From Chloroflexota bacterium (GTDB lineage Bacteria; Chloroflexota; Anaerolineae; Caldilineales; Caldilineaceae), in contig BOKO01000007.1 of NCBI GenBank assembly GCA_016861025.1, positions 186,001 to 250,000 on the forward strand: 64,000 nucleotides of DNA, given 5' to 3'. Below, piece by piece: positions 20,975 through 32,391 of this stretch. Position 1 is the first letter of the stretch; every line of letters begins with the position of its first letter. Below the pieces are notes generated by a model. That model was given only the letters and a program-made list of their open reading frames with translations. It had not been told where the DNA came from and searched no databases. The translations under genes and the position numbers were made by a program.

Positions 20975-21592
20975 ATGAGCCAGATCGAAGCAGTGAAGTT
21001 GCCGGCGGCGGTCGTCGATGCCATCATCGCCCATGCACGCGAGGGCAAACCGGAAGAAGTGTGCGGCGTGGTGCGCGGGCGCGGGCTGACGGCGTTCGAG
21101 GCAGTAAGGGGCCGCAATATCGCCAGCGAGCGTATCGAGAACTACGAAGTCGATCCGCAGACGCTGCTGCTTCAGTTTGCGTTCGAGGACGCCGGCGACG
21201 AGATGATGGCGATCTATCACTCGCACCCGGTTTCGGTCGCCTATCCTTCAGCGACGGATGCCTGGAACGCACACTATCCCGACTGCATTTATCTAATCTG
21301 CTCGCTCGAATTTGATGACGCGCCGGTGATCCGCGCCTTCCGCATGACGCCGCACTGGATCGAGCTGGATCTACCGATGCTGCGCCGTGCGCTGCCCTTC
21401 CGCGAGGTGCGCCCCGGTCTGCACGCCTATTTTCAGGAACATGCGCACACTGCACCCGACGCGCTCAAGGCAATCCTCGACCTGACGCCGACGCCCTTTT
21501 ACATCGACTTCTTCACCGACGCCGACGGCGCCATCGTCGACAGCCGCCTGGTTTCGATTGCCGAACATCCGGTTGAGGAGGTGCGCGGATGA
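20975..21592 (+). CDS. JAMM/MPN-domain metalloprotease (Mov34 family)
   Basis: A 205-residue protein. The JAMM zinc motif is intact: Glu 28 in KPEEVCGVV, then IYHSHPVSVAYPSATDAW with His 82, His 84 and Asp 95. Bacterial homologues remove ubiquitin-like sulfur-carrier tails or cleave cysteine adducts. The C-terminal 60 residues (TPTPFYIDFFTDADGAIVDSRL) form an extra domain I could not name. It overlaps the next gene by 4 nt (ATGA), so the two are translationally coupled and probably functionally linked to thiol or sulfur chemistry. Confidence 0.8.
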   Translation: MSQIEAVKLPAAVVDAIIAHAREGKPEEVCGVVRGRGLTAFEAVRGRNIASERIENYEVDPQTLLLQFAFEDAGDEMMAIYHSHPVSVAYPSATDAWNAHYPDCIYLICSLEFDDAPVIRAFRMTPHWIELDLPMLRRALPFREVRPGLHAYFQEHAHTAPDALKAILDLTPTPFYIDFFTDADGAIVDSRLVSIAEHPVEEVRG

Positions 21593-22692
21593 GTGACCGC
21601 AACGGCACGCATGAACTTGCTGGGGAACACGAGATCGCCATCATCGGCGCTGGTCCCATCGGCATCGAACTGGCGGTGAGTCTCAAGCGAGCTGGCGTTG
21701 ACTATATCCACTTCGACGCACACCAGATCGGCTACACGATGACCTGGTGGCCGCGCAACACCAATTTCTTCAGCACCACCGAGCGGCTGGCGATTGCGGG
21801 CGCACCGATCCAGAACAACCACCAGCAGCGCATCACAGGCGAGGAATATGTCGCCTATCTGCGCGGGGTCGTCGAGCAATTCGACCTGCGCATCCACACC
21901 TACGAACCGGTGACCGCGCTTGAGCGGGCGGCGGACGGCTTCACGCTCACAACTGCATCGCTGAGCGGGCAACGGCGCTATCATGCGCATAAGGTGGTGC
22001 TGGCAATCGGCGATATGCACTTTCCGCACCGGCTCGGCATTCCCGGCGAGGAGTTGCCGCATGTCTCGCACTATTTCCGCGACCCGCACGACTATTTTCG
22101 CAAACGACTGCTGATCGTCGGTGGCAAAAATTCGGCGGTCGAGGCGGCGCTGCGCTGCTGGCGCGTCGGCGCGGAGGTGACAATCAGCTACCGCCGCGAT
22201 TGGTTCGACGAGCAGCGCGTCAAGCACTGGCTGCTGCCCGACGTGAAGGCGCAGATCGAGGCGGGCACGATCCGCTTCCTGCCCTCGACCACGCCCATCG
22301 CCATCACGCCGTCGCATGTGCTGCTGGCGCCCACTGCCGACGGCAAACCCATCGATGGCGCCGCACCGATCCGCCATGCGACCGACTTCGTGCTGCTGGC
22401 GACCGGCTTTCGCGGCGACCAGTCGTTGCTGGAGATGGTCGGCGTCGAGCTGGTCGGCGAGAACCACGTGCCGGTCTACAATCCCGACACGATGGAAAGC
22501 AACGTCCCAGGGCTGTATCTGGCCGGCACAGTGGCGGCGGGCATTCAGCAGCGCTACGTGCTCTTCATCGAAAACAGCCACGAACACGTCCACAAGATCA
22601 CCCGCGCGCTGACTGGACACGCACCGCCTGCGCTCGGCGACGTGCGCCAGCGCACCTACGATCTGGCGCTCGAAGCCATCGAGGCAAATTGA
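21589..22692 (+). CDS. YpdA-like FAD/NAD(P)-dependent oxidoreductase
   Basis: A 367-residue flavoprotein. The FAD-binding dinucleotide motif IIGAGPIGIELAV is at about 18-30 and a second, NAD(P)-binding Rossmann motif LLIVGGKNSAVEAAL near 165. The segment MTWWPRNTNFFSTTERLAIAG and the closing PGLYLAGTVAAGIQQRYVLFIENSHEH resemble YpdA, the bacillithiol disulfide reductase. A thiol-redox role is inferred. There is no redox-active CxxC pair, as in YpdA. Start codon ATG overlaps the JAMM gene. Confidence 0.78.
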   Translation: MSDRNGTHELAGEHEIAIIGAGPIGIELAVSLKRAGVDYIHFDAHQIGYTMTWWPRNTNFFSTTERLAIAGAPIQNNHQQRITGEEYVAYLRGVVEQFDLRIHTYEPVTALERAADGFTLTTASLSGQRRYHAHKVVLAIGDMHFPHRLGIPGEELPHVSHYFRDPHDYFRKRLLIVGGKNSAVEAALRCWRVGAEVTISYRRDWFDEQRVKHWLLPDVKAQIEAGTIRFLPSTTPIAITPSHVLLAPTADGKPIDGAAPIRHATDFVLLATGFRGDQSLLEMVGVELVGENHVPVYNPDTMESNVPGLYLAGTVAAGIQQRYVLFIENSHEHVHKITRALTGHAPPALGDVRQRTYDLALEAIEAN

Positions 22693-22699
22693 CATAGCA

Positions 22700-24004
22700 A
22701 TGACAAAGCCATACGCAACAAAGTTTGCGATAATCATGCTGTTTGCTGCGCTGATCGCAAGCGGCTGCCGCCCTACGCCCGGCAAACCGATGCTGCCGCC
22801 CACGACCGGTCAGCCGCCGATTGAGGCAACTGGCGCGCCGGTGCGTCCGCCCGCACAGATGATGCCGCTGCCCGCGCCGACGGCAAATGCAGGCGCGCCG
22901 GCGCTGATGGCGGAGCCAACGCCCGACGCCGCCCGTCATCCCACCTTGGCTGACCTGTGGGAAGGGCGCGCGCACTTTGCCGTCGATGTGGCGGAGACCG
23001 GGCTGCCGATGGGCGAGTCGGATACGCTGGTGATGAGCAACGGTGCGCTCTGGTCGTATGTCCACGCCAGCGACCGCTCGGCTGGCGTGCGCGACCAGTG
23101 CGGTGAACCGGTGGCGTTTCCGGGCTGCGTGGTCATCTACGCCAGCGAGGATGGCGGCCACACCTTCACGCTGCCCGACCCGCCGACCTGTCTGATCGAG
23201 TGTGCGCAGTGTCCGTGCGACGCCGACGTCGATCACATCGTGCAACAGCAGTATCCGCGCGTCGTGGTTGCCGAAGGGCGGGCGTGGATGGTCTATGAAT
23301 ATCTGGGGCGCGTGATGCTGCGCACCTCACGCGACGGTCGGCTCTGGTCGGCGCCCGCACATGTGGCGGATTCGCTGGTCTGGCATCTGTGGTATCGCGA
23401 TTGTCCGGCAGAGGAACGGATCGGCGAGCATCCCTTCACGACCTTCGACTATGAATGTCTGCGCGGGGGGCCGCCGGGCGTCTTTGTCGAGGATGGGACA
23501 GTCTACGTGTTCATGGCGCAAGGGCAGAATCCCGGCGCAATGGGTTGTTTCAAGCGCGCAGTGGACGATGACAACGCTGCGTTCCAGCCCTGCGCCAACA
23601 ATCCGCTCTTTGTCGGCGCGGCGGCGTATGGGCCCCACGAGCGCACGGACGCGGTCGCCAACCCTTTCTTCGACTTTCGCACGATCAGCTCGGCTGAGAT
23701 TCAACGGCTCGGCGAAGGCGCGGAGCGGCGCTATTACATGCTCTACGAGGGCGTGCGCGGTCCTGCGCAGGGCGACCCCGGCGACACGCAGTTTGGGCTT
23801 GGTCTGGCGCGCTCGCTCAGCGACCAGATCGACGGCGCGTGGGGAAAGTATCCCGTCAACCCGTTGCTGGTCGATCTACCTGGCAACATCGGCCTGGGGC
23901 ACGCCGATCTGGTGGTGCTGGACGGACGCACCTATCTCTACACGTCGTTGGACGGCGTCACGCGGAGTCGGCTGGCGCTGATCTGGGACGAGCTAGCCAG
24001 ATGA
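22700..24004 (+). CDS. Lipoprotein with beta-propeller (sialidase/GH43-like) fold
   Basis: A 434-residue lipoprotein with leader and lipobox ending IASGC (Cys about 23), then a Pro/Ala-rich linker. The body shows repeated propeller-like strands such as YASEDGGHTFTLPD, MLRTSRDGRLWSAPAHVAD and YYMLYEGVRGPAQGD, with Asp-box-like SxDGxxW signatures. Cysteine pairs (CLIECAQCPC) suggest disulfides outside the cell. The enzymatic activity is not determinable. It starts 7 nt after the oxidoreductase stop, and its 3' end overlaps the convergent YfhO-type gene by 47 nt. Confidence 0.7.
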   Translation: MTKPYATKFAIIMLFAALIASGCRPTPGKPMLPPTTGQPPIEATGAPVRPPAQMMPLPAPTANAGAPALMAEPTPDAARHPTLADLWEGRAHFAVDVAETGLPMGESDTLVMSNGALWSYVHASDRSAGVRDQCGEPVAFPGCVVIYASEDGGHTFTLPDPPTCLIECAQCPCDADVDHIVQQQYPRVVVAEGRAWMVYEYLGRVMLRTSRDGRLWSAPAHVADSLVWHLWYRDCPAEERIGEHPFTTFDYECLRGGPPGVFVEDGTVYVFMAQGQNPGAMGCFKRAVDDDNAAFQPCANNPLFVGAAAYGPHERTDAVANPFFDFRTISSAEIQRLGEGAERRYYMLYEGVRGPAQGDPGDTQFGLGLARSLSDQIDGAWGKYPVNPLLVDLPGNIGLGHADLVVLDGRTYLYTSLDGVTRSRLALIWDELAR

Positions 24005-26258
24005 GCACCGCCAGCAGCGCCAGCCCAACCACCGCCGCCAGCAGCCCGATGGTGAAAGAGAGCGGCCAGTAGCTGAGCGTCACTTCCGACGCGCCAGCAG
24101 GGACTGCCACCGCACGCAGCGCGCCGTTGACCAGCTCGATGGGTGTAGCGACGCCGTTCACTGCTGCATTCCAGCCCGGATACCAGAACTCGCTGATTAT
24201 CAGCCAGCCAGCGTTAGGCGTATTTACACGGAAACGCATCGCCGTCGGCGCGTATGCCAACGTCTCGGCGGCAAGCGGCGTCGAGGGCGGCAGCAGCTCG
24301 TTGAGGTTGGCGTCGGCGGGCGCGACCCACGCGCGCGGCGCGAAATCGCGGTTGCGATAGACTTCGACGCCCTGCACAGGCCCGAACGCCCTCTCGAATT
24401 TGCCCGCGGGCAGCGGCGTCCCTTCGCGCACCAGCACATACTTGACGTTGAGCAGATCGTAGCGCCGCGTGTCGCGCCCGCCGGTCGATTCCCAAAACTC
24501 AACCGCACGCCGCAGCGCCAGCGGATTGCTCACGCCGCCGACATCCTGCAAACCGACCAGTGCAGCGGTGTCCGGCTGCCATACGCCCTCCAGGTCGGTG
24601 CGGGTGTCGATGCGGAAGAGGTCATCGTCGCTGCGCAGGAAGGCGATCACGTCGTCGTGTTGAAAGCCTGCCGTCGGGTCGCGCTCGCTGATGTCGGTGT
24701 AGGCGCCAGCCGCGGCCAGTTCAACGTACAGCAGCGCGATCATCAACGCCGAGAATGCGCCGAAGCTGAGGCGTCGTCGCCAGCGCGCCGCAATCAACGC
24801 CCAACTGCCCAGCCAACTGGCGAAGGCGATCACCAGCGCCAACGCCGCCAGCGACGCACGCAGAAACGCGGTGGGGTCGCTTTGCGTCACAAACAACAGT
24901 GCATAGCTGGCAAGCACAGCCAGCGCCAGCAGCGCCGCGCCGCCGCGCAAGAATCCGTGCACAACCGACGAGCGCGACAGCTGCACGGCGACCGCATCAA
25001 ACCCGACCGCGGCGACCACGCTCATCCCCAGCGACCAGAGCACAATTGCCCGCGCTGGCGCGCGGAACTGGTCGAACATCGGCAGCAGCAGCGTCAGCCA
25101 GCCATGCATCACTGTGTAGACGCCGAGCGCCATCAGCAGCCCAAAGCCAGCCAGCGCCAACCACATCCACAGCCGACGCCGCGCCTCAGGCAGCGCCAGC
25201 GCCACGCCGCAAAACGCCAGAATCAACGCCGGCACACCGAGATAAGGCAGTTCGACGCGCTCCCACAGGCTCCAATGCAGCGCCGGTCCGCGACCAAAGA
25301 GTGAGGGTGTCGTCAGCGCCGCCAGCGCCTGCGTCGGCGCCAGCGAAAAAGCGACCGTGTCCTGATAGGTGAAGTCGGTGCGGGTGGCGTGCCGCGTCAG
25401 TTCGAGTGCGGGCAGCAGGATCGGCGCCAGCAGCAGCCCCGCCAACGCCGCAGTAATGAGCCACATCGCCGCCGGTCGCCACACCTGCCGGTCGAAGCGG
25501 CGCTGCTCGAACCATGTCGTCGCCATCCAGCCAATCGTGACGAGCGTGAGCGCCAGGCCGACGTAGAGCGTGCTCTGCGCGTGACCGGCGTAGCTGCCCA
25601 GCGCCAGCAGCAGCCCCGCCACGCCGGGCCAGAGCCAGCGCGCCGTCATCAACCCGCGCACAAACGCCGCCAACACCCACGGCGCCCAACTCAACACCGC
25701 GATCAGATTGAGATTGCCAAAGTGAATCAACAGCGGGTCAGCAAAGGCAAAGACCAGCGCCGCAAACAGCGCAGCCGGACGGCTGACCGGGCGCAGGGGC
25801 CAGCGCAGCGTGCGCATGAGCACGTACATCCCCAGACCCGCCCAGAAAAGGTGGGCAACGCTCAGCCCCTGCAACGCCGTGTAGGGGAAAGCCGGCGCAA
25901 CGAGAAAGAGCAGCAGGTTAGGTAAATATAGAAAACCGGCCTGAATATCGCCGATGAAAGGCGCGCCGCCGTAAAGCGTCGGGTTCCAGAGCGGCAGGCG
26001 TCCCTGACTCAACTCGGCGGCGGCAAAGCGATAGGTGGGAAAGAGAAAGCTGACCAGGTCGCCGCCATCGGCAGGTTGAAAGACAGCGCCGCTCAACGTG
26101 CGCCAGAAAAAGCCAAAGACCAGCAGCCAGAGCACGCCGCCCGCCAGCACGTCTTTCGACCACGCGTAGTCGTCGCTGCGTCGTTGCTGGCGTCGATAGA
26201 GCCAGTAGACGCCGAGCAGCCATACACCGATCAATAGCGCCAGCCAGAAAAGAATCAT
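23958..26258 (-). CDS. YfhO-family polytopic membrane protein
   Basis: A 766-residue membrane protein with a dozen or more hydrophobic helices and a C-terminal extracytoplasmic domain. The N-terminal part carries PADGGDLVSFLFPTYRFAAAELSQG and LPLWNPTLYGGAPFIGDIQ, hallmarks of YfhO/GT-C-like proteins. B. subtilis YfhO acts in glycosylation of lipoteichoic acid; a lipid-linked sugar transferase function is inferred. The last 40 residues form a membrane helix encoded over the 47-nt overlap with the opposite-strand lipoprotein gene. Confidence 0.8.
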   Translation of the reverse strand: MILFWLALLIGVWLLGVYWLYRRQQRRSDDYAWSKDVLAGGVLWLLVFGFFWRTLSGAVFQPADGGDLVSFLFPTYRFAAAELSQGRLPLWNPTLYGGAPFIGDIQAGFLYLPNLLLFLVAPAFPYTALQGLSVAHLFWAGLGMYVLMRTLRWPLRPVSRPAALFAALVFAFADPLLIHFGNLNLIAVLSWAPWVLAAFVRGLMTARWLWPGVAGLLLALGSYAGHAQSTLYVGLALTLVTIGWMATTWFEQRRFDRQVWRPAAMWLITAALAGLLLAPILLPALELTRHATRTDFTYQDTVAFSLAPTQALAALTTPSLFGRGPALHWSLWERVELPYLGVPALILAFCGVALALPEARRRLWMWLALAGFGLLMALGVYTVMHGWLTLLLPMFDQFRAPARAIVLWSLGMSVVAAVGFDAVAVQLSRSSVVHGFLRGGAALLALAVLASYALLFVTQSDPTAFLRASLAALALVIAFASWLGSWALIAARWRRRLSFGAFSALMIALLYVELAAAGAYTDISERDPTAGFQHDDVIAFLRSDDDLFRIDTRTDLEGVWQPDTAALVGLQDVGGVSNPLALRRAVEFWESTGGRDTRRYDLLNVKYVLVREGTPLPAGKFERAFGPVQGVEVYRNRDFAPRAWVAPADANLNELLPPSTPLAAETLAYAPTAMRFRVNTPNAGWLIISEFWYPGWNAAVNGVATPIELVNGALRAVAVPAGASEVTLSYWPLSFTIGLLAAVVGLALLAVLIWLARPRSAPADSA

Positions 26259-26441
26259 TGCGCGTCATGCCAGTTGGATTGACGGGTCATCATCGGTGTA
26301 GTATACAATTGTCATAAAGCCAGTGCAAAGGGCGTCGAGCACTGACCCACCCTTTATGGGAATTTCATTTCTACATCTTGTTTGTGATAACATGGTCACA
26401 GTCGTGGTTTTGCGCTGTAAGATTCTAACTGGAGTTATACC

Positions 26442-26810
26442 ATGAAAAACCTGCTCAAGTTCCTCTTTTTTGCCGCGGTGGTTGCCGGCGTAATTTACGT
26501 GCTCAAACAGATTTTTGCTCCCTCTGACAGTGGATCGGCGGCACGGAGCGGCGTCTTGCCATCGCAACCGGTCAAGTCGCTGGATGATGCGCCGCTGGGC
26601 GGCAAGATCAGCGAGGAGCTGCTGAAGATTCTCGTCTGCCCGGAAGATAAGGGGCCGCTGGAGCTGGTGGATGACGGTAAATTCTTGCTCAACCCGCGCA
26701 ACGGTTACAAATATCCGATCCGCAACGGGATTCCGGTCATGCTAATCGAGGAAGGCAAGAAATATCGCGATCCGAACTTCACACCCAAGACCGACAGCGC
26801 AACCGCCTGA
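26442..26810 (+). CDS. Membrane-anchored Trm112-like protein
   Basis: A 122-residue protein. Residues 5-22 form a membrane helix (LLKFLFFAAVVAGVIYVL), followed by a linker and a Trm112/YcaR-like domain: ELLKILVCPEDKGPLEL and YKYPIRNGIPVMLIEEG. Typical members have two CxxC zinc pairs; only one cysteine remains here, so zinc binding is probably lost. Stand-alone Trm112 proteins activate methyltransferases; the membrane-tethered form is of unknown function. ATG 26442 follows GGAG with a 7-nt gap. Confidence 0.7.
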   Translation: MKNLLKFLFFAAVVAGVIYVLKQIFAPSDSGSAARSGVLPSQPVKSLDDAPLGGKISEELLKILVCPEDKGPLELVDDGKFLLNPRNGYKYPIRNGIPVMLIEEGKKYRDPNFTPKTDSATA

Positions 26811-26837
26811 TCAGCCAGGAACGGACAAGAAATATCC

Positions 26838-26866
26838 AGCCCCGGGGCATCCGCTCCGGGCTTTTT
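26838..26866 (+). terminator. Intrinsic terminator after Trm112-like gene
   Basis: An AGCCC-(C)-GGGGC stem with GCTCC-GGGCT, carrying one bulged C and a 4-nt loop, is followed by TTTTTCTTTT. Confidence 0.8.
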
Positions 26867-26973
26867 CTTTTCCACCGCCTGCATTGAAACGCGCAGACAG
26901 AACTTGTCGTCCATCCGCAACGCTCATCTTCTTACTGCTGACTGCTCAAACAAATTTCTTACACTTCAAGGTA

Positions 26974-27025
26974 TTGACATTCATGACGCAATGCGTTATA
27001 ATGGTGTTTGTAACGCACTGCGTTA
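26974..27025 (+). promoter_or_regulatory. Consensus promoter with two palindromic operators
   Basis: TTGACA (26974-26979) and TATAAT (26997-27002) match the consensus exactly with 17-bp spacing. Operator O1 (ACGCA-A-TGCGT, 26986-26996) lies in the spacer and abuts the -10 box. Operator O2 (TAACGCA-C-TGCGTTA, 27011-27025) covers the start site; centres are 27 bp apart. The symmetry is typical of TetR-type repressor sites; the repressor is not in the window. Confidence 0.85.
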
Positions 27026-27087
27026 TAGACGTAACGTTAAAAATGGATCGAATCGAAACAGGTTCTGAAATTTGAGGAGCAACGATA

Positions 27088-27732
<645 letters not shown>

Positions 27733-27749
27733 GGTTGAATAGGTTGTGA

Positions 27750-27783
27750 GGAAACGCTCCGGCGCCAGTGTCGGAGCGTTTCC
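27750..27783 (+). terminator. Terminator after phasin-like gene
   Basis: A perfect 12-bp stem, GGAAACGCTCCG (27750-27761) with CGGAGCGTTTCC (27772-27783), and a 10-nt loop, followed by a short pyrimidine run TTTCCC. Confidence 0.8.
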
Positions 27784-27865
27784 TTTCCCTCTGTGTTTCG
27801 CGCTGCTTGCGCTGCTGATCTATACTACCGAAATCCTTTCATCATCGATTCGGTTAGGATTCATC

Positions 27866-29122
27866 ATGCAAATACAAGGCAGCAGCCAGGCGGCAGCGTC
27901 GCGGCGCATCACCAGCACGATTTTTCTTAGCGAGAGCATCTTCAGCGCAGCGTTCATCGCCACGGTGACGCTGCTTTCGGTCAACGCGGCCACGTTGAGC
28001 GGCGCGGACACGCTGGCTGGTCTGCCGACGACGCTTGGATTGATCGGTCGTGCGGCGTTAGCGGTGCCAATGGGTTGGCTAATGGATCGCTCCGGGCGGC
28101 GCATCGGCATGATGCTCGGCTACGGCATTGGCGCGCTGGGCATGATGACCGGTGTGCTGGCGGTGCAAAGCTTCTCGTTTGCGTTGCTGTGCGTCAGCTC
28201 GACCATCGTCGGCATCAACAACGCCACCAGCCAACAATCGCGCTTCATTGCCGCCGAAGTGTGGCCCTCCGACCAACGTGCACGCGTGATCGGCTTTATC
28301 GTGTTTGCCGGCACAATCGGTGCAGTTGGTGGGCCGCTGCTAGTAGGGCCGACCTCTGCCTTGGCGATGCATCTTGGCTTTGAGGCAAATGCAGGCCCCT
28401 ATCTACTCGGCGCCGGTTTGCTGACTGTCGCCACGATACTGACGATGCTGTTCCTGCGCCCAGATCCGCTGCGTTTTGGCAGGCAGTTCGACGCACCTTC
28501 GCGCGACGCTCATGGCAACATTCTGGCATCGCGCACAGCGCGTGCGATCTTCGCCGACCGCACCGTGCAGCTTGCCGTAGCGTCGATGGTGGTTGGCCAA
28601 CTTGTGATGACGCTGATCATGGTGATCACGCCGGTGCACATGCACCACGAGAACCACACCAATAGCGAGATCTCCTTCGTCTTCATGGCGCACACGCTCG
28701 GCATGTTTGGATTTGCCTTTCTCACCGGCTGGCTGATCAGCCAGCTTGGCGCACGCCCGATGATCGCATTTGGCGCAGCCGTGCTGGTTCTCTCCAGCAT
28801 CATGGCGGCGGTGGCGGCAAACATGCTGACATTGACCCTTGCGCTCTTTTTGCTCGGCCTGGGTTGGAGCTTCTGCTTTGTCGCCGGTTCCTCGCTGCTC
28901 ACCAGCGCGCTCCACGCTGGCGAACGCGGGCGAATCCAGGGCGCCAACGACATGCTGGTGGCGTTGGCATCGGGCACGGGCAGCCTCTCCACCGGCGCCA
29001 TTTTTGCATTTGGCGGCATGATCGCCGTCGGCGCGGTGGGGCTTGGCCTGACGTTGGCATTTGTGGCTCTGGCGGCGTGGCTGCACCAACAGCGCAATCC
29101 CAAAGCGGTGGGGGTTGGTTGA
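27866..29122 (+). CDS. Major facilitator superfamily transporter
   Basis: A 418-residue permease with about twelve membrane helices. The MFS loop 2-3 motif appears as GWLMDRSGRRIGMMLGYGIGA, and loop 8-9 GWLISQLGARPMIAFGA is its degenerate repeat. The frame is open upstream to 27746, but that part overlaps the preceding terminator; ATG 27866 has AGGATT upstream. Substrate unknown; drug or metabolite efflux is common for this subfamily. Its TGA overlaps the recX ATG by one base. Confidence 0.85.
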   Translation: MQIQGSSQAAASRRITSTIFLSESIFSAAFIATVTLLSVNAATLSGADTLAGLPTTLGLIGRAALAVPMGWLMDRSGRRIGMMLGYGIGALGMMTGVLAVQSFSFALLCVSSTIVGINNATSQQSRFIAAEVWPSDQRARVIGFIVFAGTIGAVGGPLLVGPTSALAMHLGFEANAGPYLLGAGLLTVATILTMLFLRPDPLRFGRQFDAPSRDAHGNILASRTARAIFADRTVQLAVASMVVGQLVMTLIMVITPVHMHHENHTNSEISFVFMAHTLGMFGFAFLTGWLISQLGARPMIAFGAAVLVLSSIMAAVAANMLTLTLALFLLGLGWSFCFVAGSSLLTSALHAGERGRIQGANDMLVALASGTGSLSTGAIFAFGGMIAVGAVGLGLTLAFVALAAWLHQQRNPKAVGVG

Positions 29123-29753
29123 TGGCTGGCGCAATCACAGCGTTGAAGGTGCAGAAAAACAATCCTGAGCGCGTGAGCGTCTTCATCGATGGCGCGTTCG
29201 CCTTTGGCGTGACATTGGACGTGGCCGCACGCCTGCGCAAAGGACAACCATTGAGCGACGCCGAGATCGCCGAACTGCGTACAAACGATGAAGTCGACAA
29301 GGCGTATCAGGCTGCGCTGCATTTTCTGGCGGCCCGCCCGCGCAGTCGCAGCGAGGTCGTGCGCCGATTGACCGAAAAGGGACACGCCGCCGAAGCCATC
29401 GACGCTGCACTGGAGCGGTTGGATGCGCGCAGTTATGTCGACGACGCTGCATTTGCTGCTTTCTGGGTGGAGAATCGCAGCCGCTTTCGCCCGCGCAGCG
29501 CCGCCGCCATCGCCTACGAGCTGCGTCAGAAAGGCGTCGAGGGGGAAGCGATTCGCGCTGCCTTAAATGAGATCGACGAAGAACGTGCAGCCTGGGCGGC
29601 CATCGAAAGACAGTTGGGTCGCTGGCGTGCGTTGACAAAAGCCGAGTTTGAGCAGAAAATCATCGCACATCTTGCCCGGCGTGGCTTTGGCTTTGAGATT
29701 GCGCGCAAGGTTGCCCAACACGCCTGGGAAGAGCAACAATCACCGGATGAACC

Positions 29754-29757
<4 letters not shown>
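29122..29757 (+). CDS. recX: Regulatory protein RecX
   Basis: A 211-residue RecX, which modulates RecA filaments. Three-helix repeats are visible: DKAYQAALHFLAARPRSRSEVVRRLTEKG, then AIDAALERLDARSYVDDAAFAAFWVENR, then SAAAIAYELRQKGVEGEAIRAAL. The N-terminus (ITALKVQKNNPERVSVFIDG) is the usual beta-hairpin segment. ATG 29122 overlaps the MFS stop, and the stop overlaps the next gene by 4 nt, so MFS-recX-GNAT form one translationally coupled operon. recA is not in the window. Confidence 0.9.
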
Positions 29758-31328
<1,571 letters not shown>

Positions 31329-31407
31329 ATAGGGCGAAAAGCGAGTTCGAGAAGCGTAATAACGGCGTCTGAGCAGCGCCCATCACCACATTGACAGTTT
31401 CCTGAGT

Positions 31408-32391
31408 TTACGCGTCTGCCGGATAGCCGTGGGGATGCGACACGTGCCAGGCCCACGCTGTCTCCAAAATCGTGCGCAGTTCGGGATATTTCGGCTCCCA
31501 GCCAAGTTCGCGGCGAATTTTTTCACTGCTGGCGACGAGCACGGCCGGGTCGCCGGGGCGACGCGCCACCACCCGCGTAGGGATGGGGTGACCGGTCACT
31601 TCGCGCGCCATGTCGATCACCTCCTTGACGCTGAAGCCGCGCCCGTTGCCAAGATTGTAGGTGCGGCTGCCTTCATCGAGCGCCCGCAGCGCCAAAATGT
31701 GCGCCTGCGCCAGGTCGATGACGTGGATATAATCGCGCACACAGGTGCCATCGGGCGTCGGATAATCATCGCCAAAGATAGCAAAGTCCGCGCGCTGGCC
31801 CAGCGCCACCTGCAAGACAAGCGGGATGATGTGCGTCTCTGGATCATGGTGCTCGCCGCGCTCTTCGGACGCGCCGCAGGCGTTGAAATAGCGCAGACAG
31901 GCGTAACGCATTCCCTGCGTGCGATCAAGCCAGAAAAGTATCCGCTCCAGGATATTCTTCGATTCGCCGTAGGGGCTGCCTGGGATAATGCGCTCGTTCT
32001 CATCGATCGGCATCCGCTCTGGCTTGTCAAAGAGATTGGCGGTCGAGGAGAGAATGAACTTTTTGACGCCGTGTTCCAGCGCGCTGCGCAGCAGATTCAG
32101 CCCGTTGGTGACATTGTCGCCAAGATACATGAAGGGATGCAGCATCGACTCGCCGACAAGCGTATAGGAAGCGAAGTGCATGATGGCGTCCGGTCGATGC
32201 GCCGCCAATGTTGCATCAATTGCTGCGCGGTCAGCCAGGTCGCCCTGCACAAAAACTGCTTTGGGGTGCACCGCGGCGCGATGACCTTGATAGAGATTAT
32301 CGAAGACAACGACGTCATCGCCAGCTTTGATGAGCTGCTCAACGACAATACTGCCAATATAACCGGCGCCGCCAGTGACTAGAACGTTCAT
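31408..32391 (-). CDS. galE: UDP-glucose 4-epimerase
   Basis: Interconverts UDP-glucose and UDP-galactose for the Leloir pathway and surface glycans. The 327-residue SDR protein shows NAD-binding TGGAGYIGSIVVEQL at the N-terminus, SSTANLF, and the catalytic YxxxK in SPYGESKNILE. ATG 32391 was chosen over an upstream in-frame ATG because AAGGAAG sits 7 nt before it. It is convergent with the GNAT fusion and divergent from the sugar ABC operon, consistent with sugar metabolism. Confidence 0.93.
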   Translation of the reverse strand: MNVLVTGGAGYIGSIVVEQLIKAGDDVVVFDNLYQGHRAAVHPKAVFVQGDLADRAAIDATLAAHRPDAIMHFASYTLVGESMLHPFMYLGDNVTNGLNLLRSALEHGVKKFILSSTANLFDKPERMPIDENERIIPGSPYGESKNILERILFWLDRTQGMRYACLRYFNACGASEERGEHHDPETHIIPLVLQVALGQRADFAIFGDDYPTPDGTCVRDYIHVIDLAQAHILALRALDEGSRTYNLGNGRGFSVKEVIDMAREVTGHPIPTRVVARRPGDPAVLVASSEKIRRELGWEPKYPELRTILETAWAWHVSHPHGYPADA

